DNA of 64,000 bases from Allobosea sp. 117 (GCF_000702305.1 NZ_JNLC01000014.1:186001-250000), one strand, 5' to 3'; positions 27,301-34,460 are shown, counted from the stretch's first letter. Program-made: numbers and translations. Notes: generated from the letters alone by a model not told the origin.

Positions 27301-28252
27301 CGCGCGTCCGGCCGGCGACGGACCATGCACGCTCGCCGTCGGGGCCGGTCGTCTCCCGGTCGCGCAGCTCGACGCCCGGCTCGACGCGGCATTGCCCGGC
27401 GCGCAGATCGGTGCCGAACCACGACACCACCAGCGCGACGCGCTCAAGGTTCGGGCAGCAGGCGACGAGATGGTCGAGCGAGGCCTCGAAATCGGTGTCG
27501 GCGGTGAGGATGTGGCGGTTCTCGGCGGCATAGGTGCCGGGACCCTCCACCCGCTGCAGCGGCTGCGTCGCATAGCCGAATTCGGTGGCGCCGGGGATCA
27601 TGGTGACGGCGCGCACGCGCGGCTCCAGATCGCCGATGGCACGCTCAACCTCCACCGCGATCTGCGGCAGGCGGTTGCCGAAATCGGCGAGCGGCAGGCG
27701 CTCGAACACCACATAGGCGAGGCCGCGATAGGCCGGCGTGCCGGCGCTCGCCTGCCAGGCCTCGATCAGCGGATCGGGGAGCTGCCCCTCGCCGCCGAGA
27801 TGCGCGCGCACCGACAGGCCCGCGAGGTCGAGCAGCTTGCCGTCGGCCCAGACGCGACCGATGCGGGTGATCGGCCCCTCGCAGAGCCCGACCGCGAAGC
27901 TGGCGAAATAGGAATAGGTGGTCGTGGTGGTCGGCGCCGAGAAGGCGGTGCCCTTGCCACCGGCCGAGCGGGTCTCGGTGGAGACCACCTCCTCGAAGGG
28001 CGGCGCCCAGATCACCTGCCCGGAAAGTCGCGCGCGCCCATAGAGGCGCGGCAGGGCGGCGCCCTCCATGGCGCTCATCACGTCGAGATCGGCGAGGCGC
28101 GGGCCCTCGCTGTGCGTGCCCGGCGTGAACAGCGCGCGATCGACCACCGCGCCGCCGAGCGCGCCCAGCGCCCGCCCAGCGAGAGCGCCGATCGGCCCGA
28201 ACACGGCGCCGCCCAGCGCGCCGGCGGCGGCTCCGAGGAGGAGAGTGGCCAT
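24359..28252 (-). CDS. GTA gp15-like tail megatron protein (GTA TIM-barrel domain)
   Basis: The 1297-residue protein corresponds to RcGTA gp15, the tail-tip hub with a glycoside-hydrolase-like TIM barrel. It starts with a Gly/Ala-rich hydrophobic segment (about 1-45), then tail-hub sequence (PRLYGRARLSGQVIW), the TIM-barrel region (about 400-760, with GDFSVDGGALAYSGP, AVDWYAPIADWREG and TEIGCGAVDKG), and a phage-tail domain to the C terminus. It probably penetrates the envelope during DNA delivery. ATG 28252 is chosen because it opens the hydrophobic segment after the gp14 stop. Length is close to the RcGTA protein. Confidence 0.93.
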   Translation of the reverse strand: MATLLLGAAAGALGGAVFGPIGALAGRALGALGGAVVDRALFTPGTHSEGPRLADLDVMSAMEGAALPRLYGRARLSGQVIWAPPFEEVVSTETRSAGGKGTAFSAPTTTTTYSYFASFAVGLCEGPITRIGRVWADGKLLDLAGLSVRAHLGGEGQLPDPLIEAWQASAGTPAYRGLAYVVFERLPLADFGNRLPQIAVEVERAIGDLEPRVRAVTMIPGATEFGYATQPLQRVEGPGTYAAENRHILTADTDFEASLDHLVACCPNLERVALVVSWFGTDLRAGQCRVEPGVELRDRETTGPDGERAWSVAGRTRADAHLVSSHDGKAAYGGSPSDDSVIEAIAALNARGLKVTLYPFVMMDVPVGNALPDPWSDAASQPSYPWRGRITCHPAPGRPGSPDGTSTAATQVASLFGTAAPGDFSVDGGALAYSGPDEWTLRRMVLHYAHLSVLAGGVEAILVGSEMAALTRVRSASGVYPAADAFAALAADVKSVVGAETLVSYAADWTEYGAHVLGGGAEVRFPLDVVWSAPAVDFIAVDWYAPIADWREGDAHLDATWRSTYEPAYLKGNVNGGEGFDWYYADEAGRIAQDRIPITDGAYDEAWLFRQKDLANWWSRHHHERIGGVRQASPTAYPPTLKPLRLTEIGCGAVDKGANRPSVFPDPKSVEGGLPPFSNGQRDDLMQRRHLEATLDAFLDDAVNPTAPLPGGRMLDPGAIYLWTWDARPYPVFPLASDVWADGANWQTGHWLTGRFGSAPLAELCETVAADCGIALDAGDLRGVVDGYVIDRPMSVRAALEPLARPFGFDLAERDGGLAMVQRGGRVAALIDDEDLVAGEDGASLRLSRGAEGELPRAITIGFLDGLAEYRRATASSRRLAGAARIETSAELAMVADDAVMTAAADLWLQDLWAGRDAASFALPPSRLALEPGDVVRLSRDGRAALFEITDIEDTEARRVSARSIDPNVFAVATRAPSFPTITLPPALGRPVASVLALPTLSAGRQALAWLAAYGAPWPGAMAVWRALDGASFERVATLAAPSVMGETLTDLPAGPLWRWQRGASLNVRLHGGLLAAASEEAVLDGANALALVAPDGTVEVLQFAEAMLIGTRTFRLSGFLRGQLGTEAAAGFWPAGTRIVRVDGNIAPVASGLDLLGRTVRLRVGRADRDHGDPAVREVSADIGPRALLPLAPVHARARRTGSGVALSWIRRTRVDGDSWDAAEVPLGEASEAYRVEIMDGAAVRRAFEVAAPSVLYAAADELADFGAPQASLHLRIAQRSATAGPGAALDVWVVV

Positions 28253-28265
28253 GACAAGTTCCTGC

Positions 28266-28724
28266 TCAGGCGCCGGGAAAGGCGAAGGCGAAGGCGAGGT
28301 GCCGGCGCCACCAGGGCGCGAAATGGACCTCGGCGACCGCCGCGCCGTCATGGGCGTGCACCATGCGGTCCGGCGTCACCAGGATCGCCGCGTGCTTGGC
28401 CGGCAGATGCGCGCGCCAGCGGAACAGCAGCACGTCGCCCGGTCTCAGACGGTCGAGCGGCACCGGCACCAGATGGCGGCGGCCGGCCTCGACGAGCTGC
28501 TCGGCACGGGTCGCCTCGGCCCAGTCGGCGGCATAGGCGGGCAGCGCCTCCGGCTCCTCCCCGGCGATGGCGCGCCAGACGCCGCGCACCAGCCCGAGGC
28601 AGTCGGCGCCCTGGCCCTTGCAGGAGGCGCGGTGCAGATAGGGCGTGCCGATCCAGTCCCGCGCCTCGGCGACGATGCGCGCGCGCAGCTCATTTTGGCG
28701 CGCCCGAAGGTCGTTGTCCGGCAT
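28266..28724 (-). CDS. GTA gp14-like NlpC/P60 cell-wall peptidase
   Basis: This 152-residue NlpC/P60 cysteine peptidase has catalytic Cys42 in GADCLGLVRG and His111 in AKHAAILV. In RcGTA gp14 is part of the tail tip and cuts peptidoglycan cross-links to let DNA through. Its ATG overlaps the gp13 stop by one base (TGATG), so the two are coupled. gp15 starts 13 bp further on. All active-site residues seem intact. Confidence 0.93.
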   Translation of the reverse strand: MPDNDLRARQNELRARIVAEARDWIGTPYLHRASCKGQGADCLGLVRGVWRAIAGEEPEALPAYAADWAEATRAEQLVEAGRRHLVPVPLDRLRPGDVLLFRWRAHLPAKHAAILVTPDRMVHAHDGAAVAEVHFAPWWRRHLAFAFAFPGA

Positions 28725-29590
28725 CAGGCGTCCCCCGGCATGGCGACGTGCAGCACCCGGTCATTGCCCGGAATGTGCGGGAAGCCGCGAAAATTCAGCG
28801 TGTTGCCGAAATTGTCCCGGCAGGTGGCAAAGCGCTTGTCGCAGCCGGCCGAGACGGTGAAGGCGTCGCCCGCAACCAGCGGCTCCGGCGGGCGCTGCCA
28901 CAGATCGAGCCGCACGATGCCGCCCTCCTTGCGGTGGGTCTTCACCTCGGTGGCGAAACCGGTATTGGCGCCACCGGTGAAAACGAGACGGCCGCGCGCG
29001 AACCAGTCGGCGCCGTAGACGTCGAGCCCCGCAGCAGTGAACAGGCTGTCGCCCTCCACCGCGGTGACGGTGCCGGCGCCGGTGAAGACCGGCAGAGCGA
29101 GGTTCACCTTGCAGCGCGCATCGCCGAGATCGGCATCGCAGGGCGCGGCATAGACCCGCCCGCGTGTCTCGTTCAGCGTCTCGGCCAGGCCCCGCAGCTC
29201 GGCGGCGAAGGCGCCGGCCTCGCGCCGCACCTCGCCGATGGAGAAACGCCTGAGGAGCACGAACAGCGTCGGGGCCGACCAGTCGGCCAGCAGCAGCTCG
29301 ACATCCGCGCCGTCGAACAAGCCGGCGGCCAATTCCGCCTCGTCGAGCACGTCGGAGGCAAGCGCGGCGGAGAGTTCCGAGCCCTTCACCGCGAAGCCGA
29401 GCCCGAGACTCGATTCCGCGCCCGCCACCCCGCCGGCGGCGCGGAAGGCGGTGCCGTCGACGGTCAGGTCCTCGTCATGCTCGGTGAGACCGATCACCGC
29501 GCCGTCGCGCCTCGTGATGCGCCAGCAGCGGGCGAGCGTGGTCACGCCCGAGGCGAGGCCAAGGGCGAAGAGCGGGGGGAGCGTGCGCAT
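28724..29590 (-). CDS. GTA gp13-like tail hub protein (DUF2163 family)
   Basis: The 288-residue protein belongs to the DUF2163/phage BR0599 type. Visible blocks are LARCWRITRRDGAVIGLTEH at the start and GCDKRFATCRDNFGNTLNFR near the end. In RcGTA gp13 is an iron-sulfur tail hub component; Cys residues in CDADLGDARCKVN and CDKRFATC are consistent with metal binding. It is coupled to gp14. A 168-bp spacer with two inverted family 3 palindromes separates it from gp12. Confidence 0.92.
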   Translation of the reverse strand: MRTLPPLFALGLASGVTTLARCWRITRRDGAVIGLTEHDEDLTVDGTAFRAAGGVAGAESSLGLGFAVKGSELSAALASDVLDEAELAAGLFDGADVELLLADWSAPTLFVLLRRFSIGEVRREAGAFAAELRGLAETLNETRGRVYAAPCDADLGDARCKVNLALPVFTGAGTVTAVEGDSLFTAAGLDVYGADWFARGRLVFTGGANTGFATEVKTHRKEGGIVRLDLWQRPPEPLVAGDAFTVSAGCDKRFATCRDNFGNTLNFRGFPHIPGNDRVLHVAMPGDA

Positions 29591-29613
29591 GGTGGACCTT
29601 CGGGAAGCAGGTC

Positions 29614-29751
29614 TGCGTGCTTCGAGGCCGCCTGCGGCGGCACCTCAGCATGACGAGGGGTGGTTCTGGACGGCTGTTCCGACGGCCGCGGTGATCTCCC
29701 GACGCCCGTCATGCTGAGGTGCCCGGCAAAGCCGGGCGAAGCACGCAGGCG
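29614..29751. repeat. Inverted pair of family 3 palindromes between gp13 and gp12
   Basis: Two copies in opposite orientation, about 29617-29655 and 29706-29748, have flanks CTTCGAGG and CACCTCAGCATGACG. Their variable cores are GCCGCC-TGC-GGCGGC and GCCCGGC-AAA-GCCGGGC. They fill most of the spacer. Confidence 0.8.
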
Positions 29752-29758
29752 GCAGCCG

Positions 29759-30400
29759 CTACGGCCTGATCTCCAGAATCGGGATGCGTGGGATCTCGCC
29801 GGCCTCGAAGGCGGTGAGGTTCACCTCGAGGAAATCGGTGTCGAAGCGCACCGGCACGTCGAACTGGAAGCCGGCGGTGACCGCCGCGCCGGAGGGCGGC
29901 GCATGGCCGGGCAGGAACGTGACGAGGCCAGTCGCGGCATCGACGGTGAAAGCAGTGCCGGCCGCGACCTCCGCGCCGCCCACCGCGACCCGCACCGTGC
30001 CGGCGACCGGCTTGACGATCGGCCGCACATAGGGGGCGAAGGCGGCGCCATAGGTCTTGGTGAGCGCGAACTCGGCGCGCACGCCGTTGCCGACCCCGAC
30101 GGTCTGGTCGAGCGGGGTGACCGCCGCGCCGGGCGGACCCGAGGCGTGGTCCAGCCGGTCGCGCCAGCGGAAGCCGTGCAGCCGGCCGCGCCGTTCCTCG
30201 AAGAAGGCGACGACCGCCGAGAGCTGCGCGAGGGACTTCACGCCATAGCCGGCATCCCAGCGCCGGCGTGAATGGGCGAGCCGGGTGTTGCGCTCCTCGC
30301 GGCCGGTGAGCGTGGTGACGATCTCGGTGGCGCGCTCCGGCCCGCCCGCCGCGCCGAGCGCGACGTCGAGCGGAAACAGCGCCTCGTGGAAGGCGGGCAT
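29759..30400 (-). CDS. GTA gp12-like distal tail protein (DUF2460)
   Basis: This 213-residue protein has the DUF2460/TIGR02217 pattern: FHEALFPLDVALGA, REERNTRLAHSRRRWDAGYG, LHGFRWRDRLDH and a beta-rich end. RcGTA gp12 is the distal tail protein joining tube and hub. Spacers on both sides are unusually long for a GTA operon because they contain palindromic repeats. The ribosome site ahead of ATG 30400 is weak. Confidence 0.92.
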   Translation of the reverse strand: MPAFHEALFPLDVALGAAGGPERATEIVTTLTGREERNTRLAHSRRRWDAGYGVKSLAQLSAVVAFFEERRGRLHGFRWRDRLDHASGPPGAAVTPLDQTVGVGNGVRAEFALTKTYGAAFAPYVRPIVKPVAGTVRVAVGGAEVAAGTAFTVDAATGLVTFLPGHAPPSGAAVTAGFQFDVPVRFDTDFLEVNLTAFEAGEIPRIPILEIRP

Positions 30401-30431
30401 GGCGGGGGTCCGTTGGCTGGCGCGATGTGAA

Positions 30432-30570
30432 ACGTGGGCCGAAGAGTCTTCGCTGGGTCCCGGATCGTCGTTCCGCCCGCGGCGTCACTCGTCCGGGACA
30501 CGGGGCGCTGCTGTTTCCCGGACAAGCCGCGCAGCGCGCGGCGCCGATCCGGGACCCAGGAAAGACTCTT
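30432..30570. repeat. Family 2 palindrome, between gp12 and gp11
   Basis: About 139 bp. Outer arms AAGAGTCTT and AAGACTCTT enclose GCTGGGTCCCGGATCG and CGATCCGGGACCCAG. The interior again contains the GTCCGGGA/TCCCGGAC pairing. Confidence 0.8.
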
Positions 30571-30587
30571 CCGCCAAATCCCGCGCC

Positions 30588-31178
30588 TCACAGGCTCCGC
30601 TCGCCGCGCGCGACGGCGCGGGCGACGAGGCCGGCGAGATAGGCTTCCGAGCGGCGGAAGGCGCCGGGATCGGGGGTGGCGACGTTGACGGTGACGTTCA
30701 CCGCGCGTCCGCCGCCGGCCGCCGCCACGCCGAGCCGCCCGTCGGCCCCGCGGGTGAGCGGCAGCACCGCCTCGGGGCCGGCCTCGCCCATCAGGCCGAG
30801 ATTTCCGCCGAGCGGGAAATAGGTCGGAGAGGCCACCACGCCGCCGGAGGCGAAGGGCACCACGCGCCCGCCGGAAAGGCCGGCGGGGAACACGCCGCCT
30901 TTCGCGAAGCCGAGCGCGCCGCCGAGCAGACCCTGGAACAGGCCGGCGATGCCCTGCTCCACCGGGCGCAGCGCGGCGTCGAGCGCCAGCGAGGAAAGCC
31001 GGAGGCCGAGGGCGCGGAACACCTCGCCGGCATCCCTCCCCTTCACGATGGCGTCGGTCAGCGCGTCGCCGACCGAGCGCCCGAAGCCGCGCGCCAGCCG
31101 CTCGGCATCGGAGAGCTCGCGGCGGAACACGGTGGTGTCGGCGGTGATCTCGACAACCAGTTCTTCCGTCTCGGCCAT
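30588..31178 (-). CDS. GTA gp11-like tail tape measure protein
   Basis: The 196-residue protein resembles RcGTA gp11. It has an N-terminal helical part (TADTTVFRRELSDAERLARG) and a Gly-rich C-terminal part with the tape-measure signature FAKGGVFP, FASGGVVASPTYFP and LGLMGEAGPEAVLPL. Tape measure length sets tail length. At under 200 residues it predicts the short tail typical of GTAs. AAGGA precedes ATG 31178. Confidence 0.92.
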   Translation of the reverse strand: MAETEELVVEITADTTVFRRELSDAERLARGFGRSVGDALTDAIVKGRDAGEVFRALGLRLSSLALDAALRPVEQGIAGLFQGLLGGALGFAKGGVFPAGLSGGRVVPFASGGVVASPTYFPLGGNLGLMGEAGPEAVLPLTRGADGRLGVAAAGGGRAVNVTVNVATPDPGAFRRSEAYLAGLVARAVARGERSL

Positions 31179-31221
31179 GGGCGGGGTTCCTTGGGGGGAT
31201 GCGAAGGCTGGCGCCTTCGGT

Positions 31222-31349
31222 GGGTTCTTTCCTGGGTCCCGGATCGGCGCTGCGCCATGCGCAGCTTGTCCGGGAAGCGACGCGGCACGCGTGTCCCGGA
31301 CAAGTGGAGGCGAAGCCGAAACGCCGATCCGGGACCCAGGAAAGACCCC
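31222..31349. repeat. Family 2 palindrome, between gp11 and gp10.1
   Basis: About 128 bp, with arms GGGTTCTTTCCTGGGTCCCG and CGGGACCCAGGAAAGACCCC. It is located 44 bp past the gp10.1 stop. Confidence 0.8.
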
Positions 31350-31392
31350 TTCGGCCGTACCCGCCGCCGCCCGTCATCGGCGCAAGCGAGGA

Positions 31393-31617
31393 TCAATCCG
31401 GATACCGCGCCATCAGCCCCGCCAGCGTCGGGCGGTCGAGCGGGGCGCGGGCGGGGCCGAGCATCGCCTCCATGGCGGCGGCGAGCTCGCGCGGGGTCAT
31501 GCGCCAGAAATGATCCGGGGCGAGCCGCAGCCGGCCGAGGCCGAACGCCATCGCCGCCGCCCAGGGAAAGGCGGCCGGCGGGCGCCCGCTCAGGCCGGCG
31601 GCGGCGCCGGAGGGTTT
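31393..31617 (-). CDS. GTA gp10.1-like tail assembly chaperone, probably reached by -1 frameshift
   Basis: This 74-codon frame opens right after an in-frame TGA (31618-31620) and ends at 31393. It encodes FPWAAAMAFGLGRLRLAPDH, then FWRMTPRELAAAMEAM, the TIGR02216-type phage tail assembly chaperone pattern. No ATG, GTG or TTG precedes the conserved FPW segment; the only in-frame candidate is a CTG at about 31593, and the first ATG is inside the conserved region. The frame is -1 relative to gp10 and overlaps its last 28 bases. Entry by programmed frameshift at 31611-31617, as in lambda G/GT, explains the missing start. A CTG start is the alternative. Confidence 0.75.
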   Translation of the reverse strand, partial: KPSGAAAGLSGRPPAAFPWAAAMAFGLGRLRLAPDHFWRMTPRELAAAMEAMLGPARAPLDRPTLAGLMARYPD

Positions 31618-32069
31618 TCAGCGAATCCACCCGGCGGCGCGGATGGCGCGGAGGAGAACATCGTGTCACCGGATCGGCCGGCTGAAGCTGGCGCTCCGGG
31701 CGAGGTCGTTCCACCGGCGACGCCGGGTGGCGGAATACTCCCCTCGCCCGCCGCTTCCGGCGCGGTGCCGAAGGTGGCGGCGATCAGTGCGCCGACGATG
31801 CGGGCGAAACCCGCCGCCGCGCCCGGCGTCGTCATGCGCGCCACCTCCTCGTCGGTCACGTTCTCGCCCGCCCCGCGCAACCCCGCGGCGACGATGCGCA
31901 CGGCGTCGCGCGCCGAGAGGCGGCCGCGCTCGAAGCGCTCGGCCAGCGCCAAAAGGTCCTCGACGCCGAAGGCGGCCTCCAGCTCGGCGAGCGCGCCGAG
32001 GGTGAGCACCAGCGTGCGGGCGCGCCCGTCGAGCTCGGCGGCGATCTCGCCGCGATGACGATTGGCCAT
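31590..32069 (-). CDS. GTA gp10-like tail protein/assembly chaperone
   Basis: The 159-residue product has a conserved N-terminal domain of the GTA gp10 type (MANRHRGEIAAEL, LVLTLGALAELEAAFGVEDL, RIVGALIAATFG, about 1-105). A Pro/Gly/Ser-rich tail of about 55 residues follows, unlike the shorter RcGTA protein. The low-complexity tail would act as linker in a gp10-gp10.1 fusion. GAGGAAAC precedes ATG 32069. It lies 10 bp after gp9. Its role in tail-tube assembly is known for related systems. Confidence 0.88.
   Translation of the reverse strand: MANRHRGEIAAELDGRARTLVLTLGALAELEAAFGVEDLLALAERFERGRLSARDAVRIVAAGLRGAGENVTDEEVARMTTPGAAAGFARIVGALIAATFGTAPEAAGEGSIPPPGVAGGTTSPGAPASAGRSGDTMFSSAPSAPPGGFAENPPAPPPA
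31611..31617 (-). promoter_or_regulatory. Candidate -1 ribosomal frameshift site (slippery heptamer)
   Basis: On the coding strand the gp10 frame reads GAA AAC CCT, which contains A AAC CCT, a perfect X XXY YYZ heptamer. Slipping back by one base gives AAA CCC and enters the gp10.1 frame exactly where that frame becomes open. GC-rich inverted repeats follow (CCGGC-GCCGCC-GCCGG, then GCGGGCGCCCGC). Confidence 0.6.
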
Positions 32070-32079
32070 GATCGTTTCC

Positions 32080-32487
32080 TCAGAGCGCGGCGAAGCTGAT
32101 CTCGCCGGCGCTCTCCAGCGCGATGTCGAAGGTCACCTCGCGGTCATGCTCGGCGGCGATCTCGAGGCTGGTGATCTGGAACGGCCCCTCGATGGTGCCG
32201 AAATCGGGCACCACGAGCTGCGCCTGCCGGATCGCGCCGTCGAAGAAGCTCTGGCGGATCAGCGCGTCGGAGGCAGCGTCCTTGAACACGCCGGAGCCGG
32301 AGATCGCGGCGCGCTTCACCCCCGCCCCGGCGAGTAGCTCGCGCCAGCGGCCGGCGCTCTCGGCATGGGTCACGTCGACCGGCTCGGTGTTGAAGGCGAT
32401 CTGCCGCGAGCGCAGCCCGGCCACCGTCGAAAAGGCGGTGCCGTCGTGGATCTTCAGGAGCAGGTCCTTGCCCTTCTGCGCGGCCAT
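32080..32487 (-). CDS. GTA gp9-like major tail tube protein
   Basis: This 135-residue protein has the TP901-1-type major tail protein pattern: KGKDLLLKIHDG start, VDVTHAESAGRWRELLAGAG and SGSGVFKDAASDAL, ending in EISFAAL. It builds the tail tube. Length matches RcGTA gp9. A GGAG site precedes ATG 32487. The 194-bp spacer to gp8 holds a partial family 1 repeat and a stem-loop. Confidence 0.93.
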   Translation of the reverse strand: MAAQKGKDLLLKIHDGTAFSTVAGLRSRQIAFNTEPVDVTHAESAGRWRELLAGAGVKRAAISGSGVFKDAASDALIRQSFFDGAIRQAQLVVPDFGTIEGPFQITSLEIAAEHDREVTFDIALESAGEISFAAL

Positions 32488-32550
32488 GCGAGGGTCTCCG
32501 GTTCGGCTGTTAGGGGACGGTTAACCCGAGCGGGCTACCTTCTAAGATAT

Positions 32551-32580
32551 TGATTCAATTGGGCTGGCGAGCCCTCTGCG
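32551..32580. repeat. Partial match to family 1 repeat linker
   Basis: TGATTCAATTGGGCTGGCGA resembles the GATTCAATTGGCTGGAGC linker of the family 1 repeat at 5.8 and 17.3 kb. Only this segment is shared; the palindromes are missing, so it may be a decayed copy. Confidence 0.35.
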
Positions 32581-32645
32581 GCCTTCGCGCTTCACCTCAG
32601 CAAAGCCGCGCAACCGACTTCAGAGATCGATTCAAGTTCGACCGA

Positions 32646-32676
32646 AAAGCCGAGTCTTTACGGACTCTTGGCTTTG
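32646..32676 (-). terminator. Stem-loop past gp8, possible attenuator
   Basis: On the minus strand AAGCC-AA-GAGTC, a 6-base loop, and GACTC-GGCTT form a bulged 10-bp stem followed by TTTC, just after the gp8 stop at 32682. It could reduce read-through into the tail genes. Confidence 0.35.
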
Positions 32677-32681
32677 GTTAT

Positions 32682-33086
32682 TCATGTGGTTTCGAGAACC
32701 GCGCGAAATCGGATGAAGGCGTGATGGCTGCGCCCGCCGGCCTCGCGGCGGATCTCCGCGGTGGTCATCCGCAGATTGACCAGGCGGCAGCCCTCCAGTT
32801 CCAGATCGGCATCGTGCAGCGCCTGCTGGATCAGGCTCGCCAGCGCGTGCGCCTCGTCATGGCCGCCCTGCCGCGACCAGGCGTGCAGAGTCAGGCGATG
32901 CTCCTCGCCGGCGTCGCTGGCGGTCGACCAGTCGGTCACCTGCGCCTCGCCGATCGTCACATAGGGAAAGGCCGGCGAGGCGGGCGGCACGTCATAGATG
33001 CGCGGGCCGCCGAGCGCGGCGGCGAGCGCGGTGTCGGCCAACAGGGCGGCATGGATGGCGGCGCGCAGCGCCTGTGCGGGGGTCAT
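32682..33086 (-). CDS. GTA gp8-like tail terminator protein (DUF3168)
   Basis: The 134-residue protein matches DUF3168: TPAQALRAAIHAALLADTAL, GPRIYDVPP, FPYVTIGEAQ and HAWSRQGGHDEA. RcGTA gp8 caps the tail tube at the head end. ATG 33086 after AAGGA is chosen; the upstream extension is repeat sequence. A 149-bp spacer with family 3 palindromes separates it from the remnant ORF and gp7. Confidence 0.9.
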   Translation of the reverse strand: MTPAQALRAAIHAALLADTALAAALGGPRIYDVPPASPAFPYVTIGEAQVTDWSTASDAGEEHRLTLHAWSRQGGHDEAHALASLIQQALHDADLELEGCRLVNLRMTTAEIRREAGGRSHHAFIRFRAVLETT

Positions 33087-33140
33087 GGGTGGTCCTTCGG
33101 GTGCGTCGGGCGGGGAGCGGGCTGCACGCGAGGCGGGCAG

Positions 33141-33283
33141 GTCCTGCGTGCTTCGAGGCTCGGGCATTGCCCGAGCACCTCAGCATGACGAGGGTCGGCA
33201 TCCTTCAACCGGCACACCCTCCTTGAGCGGGTTCGTCATCCTGAGGTGCTCGACCGCAGGTCGAGCCTCGAAGGACGCACGCG
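33141..33283. repeat. Inverted pair of family 3 palindromes between gp8 and gp7
   Basis: Copies at about 33151-33192 and 33237-33281 are in opposite orientation, with cores GCTCGGGC-ATT-GCCCGAGC and GCTCGACC-GCA-GGTCGAGC. The second copy forms the 3' end of the short ORF 33236-33400. Confidence 0.8.
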
Positions 33284-33400
33284 GTTCCCGCCAGCCGAGC
33301 CTGGCGGGAGGGACCGCTCCTCGGCCCCCTGCTCCCCTGCCATCGCCCGCAGGCGGCGCGCGAGACGCTCCACGCCGACGATGCGGATGGCGAGCTTCAC
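33236..33400 (-). pseudogene. Short ORF coupled to gp7, possible remnant of an HK97 gp10-like gene
   Basis: A GTG at 33400 overlaps the gp7 stop (GTGA) and opens a 54-codon frame beginning KLAIRIVGVERLARRLRAMA. This resembles the start of HK97 gp10-type head-tail proteins, which are usually 100-150 residues. After about 35 residues the frame runs into a family 3 palindrome and stops. The simplest reading is a gene truncated by, or decayed around, the repeat. A functional micro-ORF cannot be excluded. The family assignment is inference from a short segment. Confidence 0.4.
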
Positions 33401-33732
33401 GGCGTCTCCTCCCGGCACTGGCACAGCAGGCGGCGCCCGCGCATGTCGGGGTCGCTCACCGCCTCGACGAGGAAGATCCGCGCGCCGAGCCTCAATCGGT
33501 CGCCGGCCGCCACCGTCGCCGGCGCGCGCACGGTGACGCGATGGGTGAGCACGGCGCCCGGCCGGTCGGCGATCTCGGCGGGGGCGGCCACGGTCTCGAC
33601 CGCTGCCCAGAGCAGGTCGACCGCGATGAAGCTGCGGCGCACCCCGCCCGCCCCGTCCGGCACCTCCACCGACGTCTCGTGGACGAGGCGGTGGCGCATC
33701 GCGCCCAGCGGCGTCGCGGCTTGCCCGCTCAT
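33397..33732 (-). CDS. GTA gp7-like head closure (head-tail adaptor) protein
   Basis: The 111-residue protein has the head-tail adaptor pattern: GAMRHRLVHETSVEVPDGAG, FIAVDLLWAAVE, HRVTVRAPATVAAGDRLRLG. RcGTA gp7 closes the head after DNA packaging. Its ATG overlaps the gp6 stop (ATGA), and its stop overlaps the next GTG. Intact by length and motifs. Confidence 0.88.
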   Translation of the reverse strand: MSGQAATPLGAMRHRLVHETSVEVPDGAGGVRRSFIAVDLLWAAVETVAAPAEIADRPGAVLTHRVTVRAPATVAAGDRLRLGARIFLVEAVSDPDMRGRRLLCQCREETP

Positions 33733-34295
33733 AGCCGCGCCACCCGGAATGGGGCGACCAGCGCGTCCAGCGCCGCCGGAAAGGCGGCCGAGGGGCCGGG
33801 CACATCGCGATGCTCGTAGAAATGGCCGAGCACGATCCGCACCGCCTCGATGAGCGGCGAGGGCACGTGGTCGGCGCCCTCGCCGTGGCCGGCGGTCACA
33901 TCCAGGGCGATGCCGGCGAGCGGACGGGACGGCGCCGGCAGCGCGCCGCGATCGACCCGGATCAGCCCCGGCAGGCGGGCGGCATCCGCTACGAAGGCGT
34001 CGAGCGGCAGCGCGATCTCCTCGCCCGCCGCGTCGACGATCCATGCCGCGGTCAGCGCCCGCAGCGGGTTCACCGGCGCCACGACGAGGCCGGAGGCCGG
34101 CCAGGCGCTAAGGGTGATGCGCCAGGACTGGTCGATCAGCAGGCGGCGGGTCAGCGCCTCGACGGTCGCCCGCGCGGCGGTGATCAGCGAAGAGATCAGC
34201 GCGTCCTCGGCGTCGTGGTCGACGCGCAGATAGGCCTTGGCCTCGGCAAGGGTCAGCGGCTCGGCGGCCGGACCGGCGAGAAGCGTCGCGGGCAT
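33729..34295 (-). CDS. GTA gp6-like head-tail connector protein
   Basis: This 188-residue protein resembles phiE125 gp8/RcGTA gp6 connectors: LTLAEAKAYLRVDHDAEDAL, ARATVEALTRRLLIDQSWRI, FYEHRD near the end. It forms the ring below the portal. ATG 34295 is chosen because the longer frame upstream crosses a palindrome. It is separated from the capsid gene (36143) by 1.85 kb holding two genes on the opposite strand, so it needs a separate promoter or read-through. Confidence 0.88.
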   Translation of the reverse strand: MPATLLAGPAAEPLTLAEAKAYLRVDHDAEDALISSLITAARATVEALTRRLLIDQSWRITLSAWPASGLVVAPVNPLRALTAAWIVDAAGEEIALPLDAFVADAARLPGLIRVDRGALPAPSRPLAGIALDVTAGHGEGADHVPSPLIEAVRIVLGHFYEHRDVPGPSAAFPAALDALVAPFRVARL

Positions 34296-34345
34296 GGGAT
34301 GCCTCTGTTCGGGGGTGATGGTTCGGCTGAAGGGTTTTCGGCCGA

Positions 34346-34460
34346 AGGTTTTCTGGGTCCCGGATCGGCGTTCCGGCTTCGCCGTCACTGGTCCGAGACG
34401 CCCAGTTTCCCGGACAAGCTGCGCACAGCGCAGCGCCGATCCGGGATCCAGGAAAAGCTC
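34346..34460. repeat. Family 2 palindrome upstream of gp6
   Basis: Arms TTTTCTGGGTCCCGGATCGG and CCGATCCGGGATCCAGGAAA, with inner GTCCGAGACG and TTCCCGGACAAG. It lies between gp6 and the divergent protease gene, where a promoter for the tail genes would be expected. Confidence 0.8.

Noticed and set aside
24665-29653. A very long plus-strand open frame (over 1600 codons) opposite gp15, gp14 and gp13
   Set aside because: It is the antisense shadow of GC-rich genes. The minus-strand products match known GTA families, while the plus-strand translation is Arg/Ala/Gly-rich with no recognisable domain.
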